Below, piece after piece: positions 7,638-13,515 of a DNA stretch of 23,010 bases (position 1 is its first letter; each line of letters opens with the position of its first letter). The position numbers were made by a program, and so were the translations under genes. Below the pieces are notes generated by a model. The model saw nothing but the letters and a program-made list of their open reading frames with translations. It ran no database searches and was not told the DNA's origin. This DNA comes from WRAI01 sp031549605 (GTDB lineage Bacteria; Bacillota; Clostridia; Oscillospirales; UBA929), in contig JAVBPM010000018.1 of NCBI GenBank assembly GCA_031549605.1, forward strand, positions 1-23,010, in the 5' to 3' direction.

Positions 7638-8771
7638 CTACTTGAGTTTTTCAAAAAAGCTCTTGCGCTTGGGGTGGCGGGTGTCACCGCTTGTCTCGTC
7701 AAACTGCCGCAGCAACTCTTTTTGTTTGTCCGACAAGTTGGTCGGCACCTCGACCTTGATGTGTACGATTTGGTCGCCCTTGCCGTGTCCGTGTACGTCG
7801 GCAATGCCTTTGTTTTTTAAGATAATGACCTTGTCGTTTTGGGTGCCTTCAGCCAAGCTGTGCTTAACCTTGCCCTCCAGCGTCGGCAGCTCCAGCTGCG
7901 CGCCCAGCGCCGCCTGTACAAAGGTGACAGGGTAGTCGAGATGCACATGGTTGCCCTCGCGGGTGAAGTAGGGATGTGGCCGCACCTGAATGGTAATCAG
8001 CAAATCGCCGTTCTGACCGCCGTTTTGCCCGGCGTGGCCGGCGCGGCGCTGCGAAATGGTCTGACCGTTGTCAATGCCGGCGGGGATTTTGATCGTCACG
8101 CTGACCTTGTTTTTTTCCAGCCCGTTGCCGCGGCATTTGGCGCACGGCTCCTTCACGACACGGCCCTTGCCCTTACAGGTTGGGCAGACGCCGGTGGTGG
8201 CCATGATGCCCAGCGGCGTGCGCTGTTGCATCCGCACCTGGCCGCTGCCGTTGCACTGCGTACAGGTCGGCGCGGCGGCTCCGTCCTTGGTGCCGTTGCC
8301 GTGGCAGGTACCGCAGGGCTCGATGCGGTTGATGTCTATTGTTTTTTCGCAGCCAAAGGCCGCCTCTTCGAAGCTGAGCATAATGGCAGTGCGTATGTTT
8401 TCGCCGCGGATTGCGGCGTTGGCCTGACTGCGACCGCCGCCAAAGCCACCAAAGAAGGATTCAAAGATACTGCCCAAATCAAAGCCGTCGAAGCCGCCGA
8501 AACCGCCGTATCCGCCACCGCCGCCCGCGCCAAAGCTGGGGTCGACGCCGGCGTGCCCCATCTGGTCGTAGCGCGCGCGCAAATCGGGGTCGGACAGCAC
8601 GTTGTTGGCCTCGTTGACCTCCTTGAAGCGCGCCTCGGCGTGCGGGTCGCCCTGATTGAGGTCAGGGTGGTTTTCTTTGGCCAGCTTGCGGTAGGCTTTC
8701 TTGATTTCTTCGTCAGTGGCACCTTTTTTGAGTCCCAGAATTTCGTAGTAATCGCGTTTCTGTTCGGCCAT
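7638..8771 (-). CDS. dnaJ: Chaperone DnaJ
   Basis: A full-length type I J-protein of 377 residues that delivers substrates to DnaK and stimulates its ATPase in the cytoplasm. The J domain has the invariant HPD at 35-37, followed by a Gly/Phe-rich linker (about 79-114). Four zinc-binding CxxCxGxG motifs lie at 153-160, 170-177, 196-203 and 210-217, and the C-terminal substrate-binding domains are complete. The ATG at 8771 follows GGAGG ten bases upstream. No grpE or dnaK is next to it and no CIRCE element (TTAGCACTC-N9-GAGTGCTAA) is seen in its leader. It is instead the first gene of an operon that continues into the mannosyltransferase. Confidence 0.97.
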   Translation of the reverse strand: MAEQKRDYYEILGLKKGATDEEIKKAYRKLAKENHPDLNQGDPHAEARFKEVNEANNVLSDPDLRARYDQMGHAGVDPSFGAGGGGGYGGFGGFDGFDLGSIFESFFGGFGGGRSQANAAIRGENIRTAIMLSFEEAAFGCEKTIDINRIEPCGTCHGNGTKDGAAAPTCTQCNGSGQVRMQQRTPLGIMATTGVCPTCKGKGRVVKEPCAKCRGNGLEKNKVSVTIKIPAGIDNGQTISQRRAGHAGQNGGQNGDLLITIQVRPHPYFTREGNHVHLDYPVTFVQAALGAQLELPTLEGKVKHSLAEGTQNDKVIILKNKGIADVHGHGKGDQIVHIKVEVPTNLSDKQKELLRQFDETSGDTRHPKRKSFFEKLK

Positions 8772-8840
8772 TGGTGTGATTCCTCCGGTTCAAATGCATG
8801 GTTTTTTTGTGTTGGGGAAAGGATAACAATCCATTAAATT

Positions 8841-8869
8841 AGTATACCCGTCTTGACGCCGAGATGCAA
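8841..8869 (-). promoter_or_regulatory. Sigma-A-type promoter of the dnaJ operon
   Basis: On the minus strand TTGCAT (8869-8864), a 17-nt spacer, and TATACT (8846-8841) form a clear promoter about 70 nt upstream of the dnaJ start. It diverges from the rubrerythrin promoter. Confidence 0.75.
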
Positions 8870-8924
8870 CTGCTTATTTTTCGATTGGCAGCGCCACTTT
8901 GTCCTTTCTGTCGAAGTAAAAGGC

Positions 8925-8953
8925 TTGCGTCCTGCCGATATATACATTATACT
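8925..8953 (+). promoter_or_regulatory. Sigma-A-type promoter of rubrerythrin
   Basis: TTGCGT (8925-8930), a 17-nt spacer and TATACT (8948-8953) lie 39 nt before the rubrerythrin start. No obvious PerR-like palindrome was seen next to it. Confidence 0.75.
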
Positions 8954-8992
8954 ATACGCGAGTGGAGACATCCACCCGAAAGGAGTATGAAC

Positions 8993-9535
8993 ATGGCTGA
9001 ATTAAAAGGATCCAAGACCGAGCAAAACCTGCAGGCAGCTTTCGCCGGCGAAAGCATGGCGCGCAATAAGTACACTTACTACGCGTCCAAGGCGAAAAAA
9101 GAGGGCTACGAGCAGATCGCGGCGCTCTTCACCGAGACGGCCAACAACGAAAAGGAGCACGCCAAGCTCTGGTTCAAGTTGCTGGAGGGCGGCGACATTG
9201 AGAGCACCGACAAGAACCTGAAGGCTGCCGCTGCCGGTGAAAACTACGAGTGGACCGAGATGTACAAGACCTTTGCCACCGAAGCCAAGGCCGAGGGCTT
9301 TGACAAAATCGCCGCATTGTTCTCGATGGTCGGCGACATTGAAAAGCACCATGAGGCGCGCTATCAGGCGCTGTTGGACAGCCTGCAGGCCAGCAAGGTT
9401 TTCGTCAAGGATGGCGAAATCTGCTGGGTGTGCCGCAACTGTGGTCACGTTCACACCGCCAAGCAGGCGCCGGCCGTCTGCCCTGTCTGCGCCCATCCGC
9501 AGGCCTATTTCGAACAGCTGGCGCAGAATTATTAA
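8993..9535 (+). CDS. rbr: Rubrerythrin
   Basis: A 180-residue rubrerythrin, a cytoplasmic diiron peroxidase that protects anaerobes from hydrogen peroxide. The ferritin-like four-helix domain supplies iron ligands E20, E53 with H56 (NNEKEH), the E83/E86 region, and E117 with H120 (GDIEKHH). The C-terminal rubredoxin-like domain binds iron through C147xxC150 and C163xxC166; C144 is an extra cysteine. The frame is open further upstream, but AGGAG lies seven bases before the ATG at 8993, and any earlier start would sit on or before the promoter. The ATG at 8987 is too close to the ribosome-binding site. The gene is monocistronic, between its own promoter and a strong hairpin. Confidence 0.95.
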   Translation: MAELKGSKTEQNLQAAFAGESMARNKYTYYASKAKKEGYEQIAALFTETANNEKEHAKLWFKLLEGGDIESTDKNLKAAAAGENYEWTEMYKTFATEAKAEGFDKIAALFSMVGDIEKHHEARYQALLDSLQASKVFVKDGEICWVCRNCGHVHTAKQAPAVCPVCAHPQAYFEQLAQNY

Positions 9536-9560
9536 GCCACGCACATCATTTGAAAGAAAC

Positions 9561-9596
9561 AACGGGACGGCCTCTGCTTGCAGAGGCCGTCCCGTT
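9561..9596 (+). terminator. Rubrerythrin terminator hairpin
   Basis: A perfect 17-bp inverted repeat (9561-9577 with 9580-9596), 25 nt after the rubrerythrin stop. It has no long T run. A degenerate near-copy of the same hairpin appears at 9848-9879, on the other side of the 239-bp repeat. Confidence 0.75.
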
Positions 9597-9608
9597 CAGC
9601 GTGTCAAC

Positions 9609-9847
9609 AAAACTTGTTTTTTGGCACGCTGCAGACTGACAGAGAAGTGCGCAGGCAAAGAAACGCTGTCCGTCGGCGTACGATGGTACGCTAGGACAGC
9701 ATTTCTGCAGCAAGAAAAACCATTGCGGCGCGTCGACCTTGTCGATGCGCCGCAAATCGTTAGCCGAGAATCAAAACGCAGCCTTACGTCGCCGTTTTCT
9801 CTCATTTCTAACACTGGTTTTAAGGTGCGCGCTTTTTTGACAGTCTG
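9609..9847. repeat. 239-bp MITE-like structured repeat, copy 1
   Basis: This 239-bp unit recurs in inverted orientation at 17305-17543 without gaps, at roughly 90% identity by hand alignment. It has imperfect 25-bp terminal inverted repeats starting GCAGACTG (9631-9655 and 9824-9848), with about 22 bp more shared sequence outside the left one. Inside are two strong hairpins. The first pairs GCTGTCC/GGACAGC (9665-9700) with an inner GCGTAC/GTACGC. The second pairs TTGCGGCGC (9723-9731) with GCGCCGCAA (9747-9755). It fills the gap between two convergent genes. No transposase or credible gene is inside, so it looks like a non-autonomous element or a structured bidirectional 3' element. Confidence 0.85.
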
Positions 9848-9879
9848 CGGGACGGCCTATGCTTGCAGAGTCCGTCCCG
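9848..9879 (-). terminator. Hairpin after the small lipoprotein gene
   Basis: CGGGACGGCCTATGC (9848-9862) pairs imperfectly with GCAGAGTCCGTCCCG (9865-9879). It is 12 nt beyond the lipoprotein stop on the minus strand. It is nearly the same sequence as the rubrerythrin hairpin at 9561-9596. Confidence 0.55.
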
Positions 9880-9891
9880 TTAGCTTTGGTG

Positions 9892-10185
9892 CTAGAACTT
9901 TCTTTGCTCCCGTTCAAAGGCGCGGCAGAGCTCCTTGAGCTCCATCAGGCCGGTCGTCAGCTGTTCGGCATCGTCCTCTGATTTACCGTCGTAAATAAAG
10001 GTCTGGATGTTGGTAACCACCTGGTTCATCAGCTCGACGTCCAGCTTGCGGTATTCGTCAAAGTTAATCGTCGTTTCGAACTCGCCGGGTAGGTACAGCT
10101 GTGTAGCGCTAACATCGTCGCAGCCGGTGAGCAGCAGAACCAAGAGCGCGCCGATGCCCAGCGTCAACAGACTGCGTCTTTTCAT
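9892..10185 (-). CDS. Small lipoprotein of unknown function
   Basis: This 97-residue protein starts with a classical lipoprotein signal: basic MKRR, a leucine-rich core and a lipobox LTGC with Cys22. It should be attached to the outer face of the cytoplasmic membrane. The mature part (about 75 residues) is acidic and mostly helical, with no recognised motif. I use the ATG at 10183-10185, because AAGGAG lies nine bases upstream; the longer frame begins with a TTG too close to that site. It has its own promoter, divergent from the SpoIIQ-like gene, and ends at a hairpin next to the 239-bp repeat. No family recognised. Confidence 0.75.
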   Translation of the reverse strand: MKRRSLLTLGIGALLVLLLTGCDDVSATQLYLPGEFETTINFDEYRKLDVELMNQVVTNIQTFIYDGKSEDDAEQLTTGLMELKELCRAFEREQRKF

Positions 10186-10221
10186 AAAAAACAACTCCTT
10201 GTTGCGGTCATAACTGAAGAT

Positions 10222-10250
10222 AGTATACTGTTATTCCGTTTGTTCGTCAA
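10222..10250 (-). promoter_or_regulatory. Sigma-A-type promoter of the small lipoprotein gene
   Basis: On the minus strand TTGACG (10250-10245), a 17-nt spacer and TATACT (10227-10222) lie about 37 nt upstream of the start codon. Confidence 0.8.
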
Positions 10251-10274
10251 TAAAAACACTAAAATGTCGCTAAA

Positions 10275-10303
10275 GTGTAATCTTTCCCATCGCTGTATAA
10301 AAC
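10275..10303 (+). promoter_or_regulatory. Possible sporulation sigma-F/G-type promoter of the SpoIIQ-like gene
   Basis: GTGTA (10275-10279), a 15-nt spacer and GTATAAAAC (10295-10303) partly fit the sigma-F/sigma-G pattern (GYATA, N15, GGnnAnAnT). They stand 40 nt before the TTG start. No good sigma-A promoter is seen in this gap on the plus strand. The match is imperfect, so this is a suggestion. Confidence 0.35.
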
Positions 10304-10342
10304 AACCAGCCCGTGGTGATAATAGCCGCGGAGGTGTTAACA

Positions 10343-11116
10343 TTGAAAGGAGAACGAAGTACCCAACAGCTGTCAGGCAAGACATTTTACATCATCCTGC
10401 TGGTGTGCGTCATGGTGGTGGGCGGCTCGGCCTACCTGCTGCTGAGCATGGGCGGCAGTGACGATGACCTGACGCTCAAGGACCCCAAGGTCACGCCTTG
10501 GACCTTTCCCAGCATCGCGCCGACCGTCATGCCGACACAGCGCTTAGACGCGCCGGTCACGGCTACGGTTCCCGCCGCGCCGACCCTGCCGCCGACGCCG
10601 GCACCCACCGCGGCGCCGACCCAAAAGCCGGCGGCCACGCCAAAGCCGACGGTAAAGCCGGCATCGGAGGACACAGGCGACGGCGGGCACGCGGTGTCGT
10701 CGGGCAGCTTTTTTGTCAAGCCGGTCGACGTCGCGTTGCCGACGGTGTATGAGGATGATGAGTTGAGCTACAACGCCACGCTGGGCGAGTGGCGATTCCA
10801 CGGCGGACTTGACATTGTGGCCGAGCCGGGCACAGACGTAGTGGCTGTCGCCGACGGCGAGGTGGCCAAGGTTGACTACGACCTGTTGCTGGGCAATCTC
10901 GTGGTGCTCAAGCACAGCGACGGGCTGACCAGCGTCTACGCCAATCTGGCCGACGAAATCAACGTGACAGCCGGTGACAAGGTGCAGGCCGGTGACGAGT
11001 TGGGCACCGTCGGCGCTACGGCGGCCGGTGAAGTGGTGCAGGCATCGCACTTGCACTTTGAACTCAAAAAGGATGGCGCGTTTGTAGACCCGTTGAAATA
11101 CTTGCCCAAGTCATAG
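10343..11116 (+). CDS. M23/LytM-domain membrane protein, SpoIIQ-like
   Basis: A 257-residue protein with one N-terminal membrane segment (about 14-36), a Pro/Thr/Ala-rich linker (about 52-105) and a C-terminal LytM (M23) domain. The zinc ligands are present: FHGGLD (H..D) and HLHFEL (HxH). Phrases such as YNATLGEWRFHGGLDI and DLLLGNLVVLKHSDGLTSVYANL match clostridial SpoIIQ. That forespore membrane protein pairs with SpoIIIAH across the two spore membranes, and its clostridial forms keep zinc ligands lost in Bacillus subtilis. The start is TTG at 10343, with GGAGG 8 nt upstream; the frame is open upstream but no better start fits. A general wall-endopeptidase role remains possible. The gene stands alone and ends at a T-rich terminator. 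Confidence 0.75.
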   Translation: MKGERSTQQLSGKTFYIILLVCVMVVGGSAYLLLSMGGSDDDLTLKDPKVTPWTFPSIAPTVMPTQRLDAPVTATVPAAPTLPPTPAPTAAPTQKPAATPKPTVKPASEDTGDGGHAVSSGSFFVKPVDVALPTVYEDDELSYNATLGEWRFHGGLDIVAEPGTDVVAVADGEVAKVDYDLLLGNLVVLKHSDGLTSVYANLADEINVTAGDKVQAGDELGTVGATAAGEVVQASHLHFELKKDGAFVDPLKYLPKS

Positions 11117-11120
11117 GTTG

Positions 11121-11149
11121 CAGGCGGCCAAAAGGCCGCCTGTTTTCTT
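11121..11149 (+). terminator. Rho-independent terminator after the SpoIIQ-like gene
   Basis: CAGGCGGCC (11121-11129) pairs perfectly with GGCCGCCTG (11134-11142) across an AAAA loop, followed by TTTTCTT. Confidence 0.9.
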
Positions 11150-11161
11150 AAAAATAGACGC

Positions 11162-11190
11162 TAGCCAAAGCCTGCCGGCTATGGTATACT
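11162..11190 (+). promoter_or_regulatory. Probable promoter of glycyl-tRNA synthetase
   Basis: A clear -10 TATACT (11185-11190) has only a weak -35 (TAGCCA) at 17-nt spacing. The remaining leader is about 30 nt, too short for a T-box, so regulation by a tRNA-sensing leader is unlikely. Confidence 0.5.
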
Positions 11191-11221
11191 AGCCTATCGT
11201 CAAAAACGGGGGGCAACGCAA

Positions 11222-12610
11222 ATGAAAGCGAGCATGGAAAAAATTGTAGCGCTGTGCAAGGGACGCGGCTTTATTTACGCCGGCAGCGAAATTTACGGCG
11301 GACTGGCCAACTCATGGGACTACGGCCCGTTGGGCGTCGAGTTTCTCAACAACGTAAAAAACGCCTGGTGGAAGAAGTTTGTGCAGGAGTGCCCGTACAA
11401 CGTCGGCCTCGACAGTGCTATTTTGATGAACCCGCAGACGTGGGTTGCCAGCGGCCATGTCGTCAATTTCAACGACCCGCTGATTGACTGCAAAAGCTGT
11501 AAAATGCGTCACCGCGCCGACCAGCTGATTGAGGCATTTGTGGCCGAAAAGGGCATGGACACACGCGTTGAGGGCATGTCCAACGAGCAGCTGACCGCCT
11601 TTCTCAAGGACAACAATGTCCCGTGCCCACACTGCGGCAAGAAGGACTTTACCGAAATACGCAAGTTCAATATGATGTTCAAAACCTTTCAGGGCGTGAC
11701 CGAGGACAGCGCCACGCAGCTGTATCTGCGGCCCGAAACGGCGCAAGGCATTTTTGTCAACTTCCAGAACATCAAGCGCTCGACGCGCAAGAAAATCCCC
11801 TTTGGCGTGGCGCAAGTCGGCAAATCGTTCCGCAACGAGATTACGCCGGGCAACTTCACCTTCCGCACGCGTGAATTTGAGCAGATGGAGCTGGAGTTTT
11901 TCTGCAAGCCGGGCACCGACCTCGAATGGTTTGCCTATTGGAAGCAGTACTGCCACGACTTTTTGCTGGGTCTCGGCATGAAAGACGAACACCTGCGCCT
12001 GCGCGACCACGAGCAGGAGGAGCTGTCACACTACTCCAAGGCGACAACCGATTTTGAGTATCTCTTTCCGTTCGGCTGGGGCGAATTGTGGGGCATCGCC
12101 GACCGCACCGACTTTGATCTCAAGAGCCATCAGGAGTGCTCGGGTCAGTCGATGGAGGTCACGGAGGGCGAGGGCGCCGACGCTGAGAAGTATATTCCCT
12201 ATGTCATTGAGCCGTCGCTGGGCGCCGGGCGTGTGGCGCTGGCGTTGTTGATTGACGCCTATGACGAGGAGGAGGTCGCCGACAACGACACGCGTGTCGT
12301 GTTGCGACTGCACCACGCCCTTGCGCCGATTAAGGCGGCCGTGCTGCCGCTGTCCAAGAAGCTGGCCGAGCAGGCGATGCCGGTTTACCAGCTGTTGGCA
12401 AAGCGCATGATGTGCGAATATGATGAAACGGGCTCGATTGGCAAACGCTATCGCCGTCAGGACGAAATCGGCACGCCCTTCTGCATTACCGTCGACTTTG
12501 ACACGGCTGCCGACAACGCCGTTACCGTACGCGAGCGCGACAGCATGGAGCAGCAGCGTGTGCCCATCGCCGAGCTGGCTGCCTATTTGGAGGCCAAACT
12601 CGACTATTGA
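11222..12610 (+). CDS. glyQS: Glycyl-tRNA synthetase (single-chain, dimeric type)
   Basis: A 462-residue class II aminoacyl-tRNA synthetase that charges tRNA-Gly. The N-terminus (GFIYAGSEIYGGLANSWDYG) is typical of the alpha2 enzyme. Class II motif 2 is seen as FRNEITPGNFTFRTREFEQ, and motif 3 as EPSLGAGRVALAL. Cys pairs CKSC (about 91-94) and CPHC (about 136-139) suggest the small zinc-like insert. The C-terminal ~120 residues form the anticodon-binding domain (ALAPIKAAVLPL onward). The length is normal for the family. A G-rich Shine-Dalgarno (GGGGGG) stands eight bases before the ATG. The TVP38-like gene follows 14 nt later on the same strand, so they may be co-transcribed. Confidence 0.97.
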   Translation: MKASMEKIVALCKGRGFIYAGSEIYGGLANSWDYGPLGVEFLNNVKNAWWKKFVQECPYNVGLDSAILMNPQTWVASGHVVNFNDPLIDCKSCKMRHRADQLIEAFVAEKGMDTRVEGMSNEQLTAFLKDNNVPCPHCGKKDFTEIRKFNMMFKTFQGVTEDSATQLYLRPETAQGIFVNFQNIKRSTRKKIPFGVAQVGKSFRNEITPGNFTFRTREFEQMELEFFCKPGTDLEWFAYWKQYCHDFLLGLGMKDEHLRLRDHEQEELSHYSKATTDFEYLFPFGWGELWGIADRTDFDLKSHQECSGQSMEVTEGEGADAEKYIPYVIEPSLGAGRVALALLIDAYDEEEVADNDTRVVLRLHHALAPIKAAVLPLSKKLAEQAMPVYQLLAKRMMCEYDETGSIGKRYRRQDEIGTPFCITVDFDTAADNAVTVRERDSMEQQRVPIAELAAYLEAKLDY

Positions 12611-12624
12611 TTTCGGGGGATGCC

Positions 12625-13515
12625 ATGGCCACTTTCAAACTAAAAAAGAAGCACATTATTATTGCCGCCGTCACGCTGGTCGTGGTTGCGGCTTTGGCGC
12701 TGTTGGCCATCTGGCTGCGGCACTCTGACTTTTGGGACATTTTGACCCATAAAGACAAGCTGCGCACCTGGATTAAGAGCTTTGGCGCATGGGCGCCGCT
12801 GGTTTTCTTTGGCATACAGGTGTCGCAGGTCATTGTCTCGTTGATCCCCGGCAATGTCATTACCCTGGCCGGCGGTGCCATTTTCGGCTTCTGGCAGAGC
12901 TTTTTACTCAGCACGTTGGCCATTGTCGGCGCGGCGATGACCGGCTTTTTTGTCGTGCGCTGGATGGGGCACACCGTCATCAAAAAACTGGTGGGCGCCG
13001 AGATGTATGATAAGTACAGCGGCTACCTCAACAAGGACACGTCGGTGTCGCGTGCGCGCACCTTTATTTTAATAACCATGATTTTGCCCTTTTTTCCAGA
13101 CGACGTCATCTGTCTGCTGGCGGGACTGACTGCCATCAGCAGCCTGGATTTTTTCTTAATCATCATCTTCACCCGCCCCTTTGGCATTGCGCTGACCTGC
13201 TGGGCCGGCGCCTATTCGGAGAAAATCCCATTGTGGCTGTGGATTGCGACCGGCGTACTGCTGGCCGCCGTCTGCGTGTTGGCCATTAAATATGCGGCGG
13301 TGGTCGAGCGCAAGACGCTGGAGAGCATGGGTAAGATTGAAAACTGGTTCAGACGGCTGCTGCGGCTTGCACCCAAACAGCCGGTCAATGAGACGACAGA
13401 AACAACCTCGGCTGTTGCCGACGGTGAGGAAACAACGGGAGAGAGCCATGAGCAGGACGATGACAGCCGAGAAACAAACGCCGGTGAGCGCGCCGACGCC
13501 GATGAGCAGCCGTAG
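12625..13515 (+). CDS. TVP38/TMEM64 (DedA-like) membrane protein
   Basis: This 296-residue integral membrane protein belongs to the TVP38/TMEM64 (SNARE-associated/VTT) family, related to DedA flippase-like proteins of the cytoplasmic membrane. It has an N-terminal membrane helix and the family core: a re-entrant region around SLIPGNVITLAGGAIFGFW, the FFVVRWMG segment, and LPFFPDDVICLLAGLT (Pro-rich, with paired acidic residues). Two more helices follow, and then a hydrophilic, acidic tail of about 45 residues. The start is ATG 12625 behind GGGGGA; the frame extends 18 nt upstream to a TTG that overlaps the stop of glyQS. Its last 68 nt overlap the start of nadE in another frame. A lipid-transport role is inference from the family. 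Confidence 0.88.
   Translation: MATFKLKKKHIIIAAVTLVVVAALALLAIWLRHSDFWDILTHKDKLRTWIKSFGAWAPLVFFGIQVSQVIVSLIPGNVITLAGGAIFGFWQSFLLSTLAIVGAAMTGFFVVRWMGHTVIKKLVGAEMYDKYSGYLNKDTSVSRARTFILITMILPFFPDDVICLLAGLTAISSLDFFLIIIFTRPFGIALTCWAGAYSEKIPLWLWIATGVLLAAVCVLAIKYAAVVERKTLESMGKIENWFRRLLRLAPKQPVNETTETTSAVADGEETTGESHEQDDDSRETNAGERADADEQP

Noticed and set aside
8864..8992. N-terminal extension of rubrerythrin
   Set aside because: The extension would begin upstream of the promoter boxes at 8925-8953; the ATG at 8993 has an ideal ribosome-binding site and matches the family start.
9546..9755. Small conserved protein encoded in both 239-bp repeats (also at 17397-17660 on the plus strand)
   Set aside because: The shared 50 residues follow directly from DNA similarity, the frames run through strong hairpins, neither has a good ribosome-binding site, and they end differently in each copy.
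11191..11221. T-box leader for glycyl-tRNA synthetase
   Set aside because: The leader between the -10 box and the start codon is only about 30 nt and lacks a T-box sequence.
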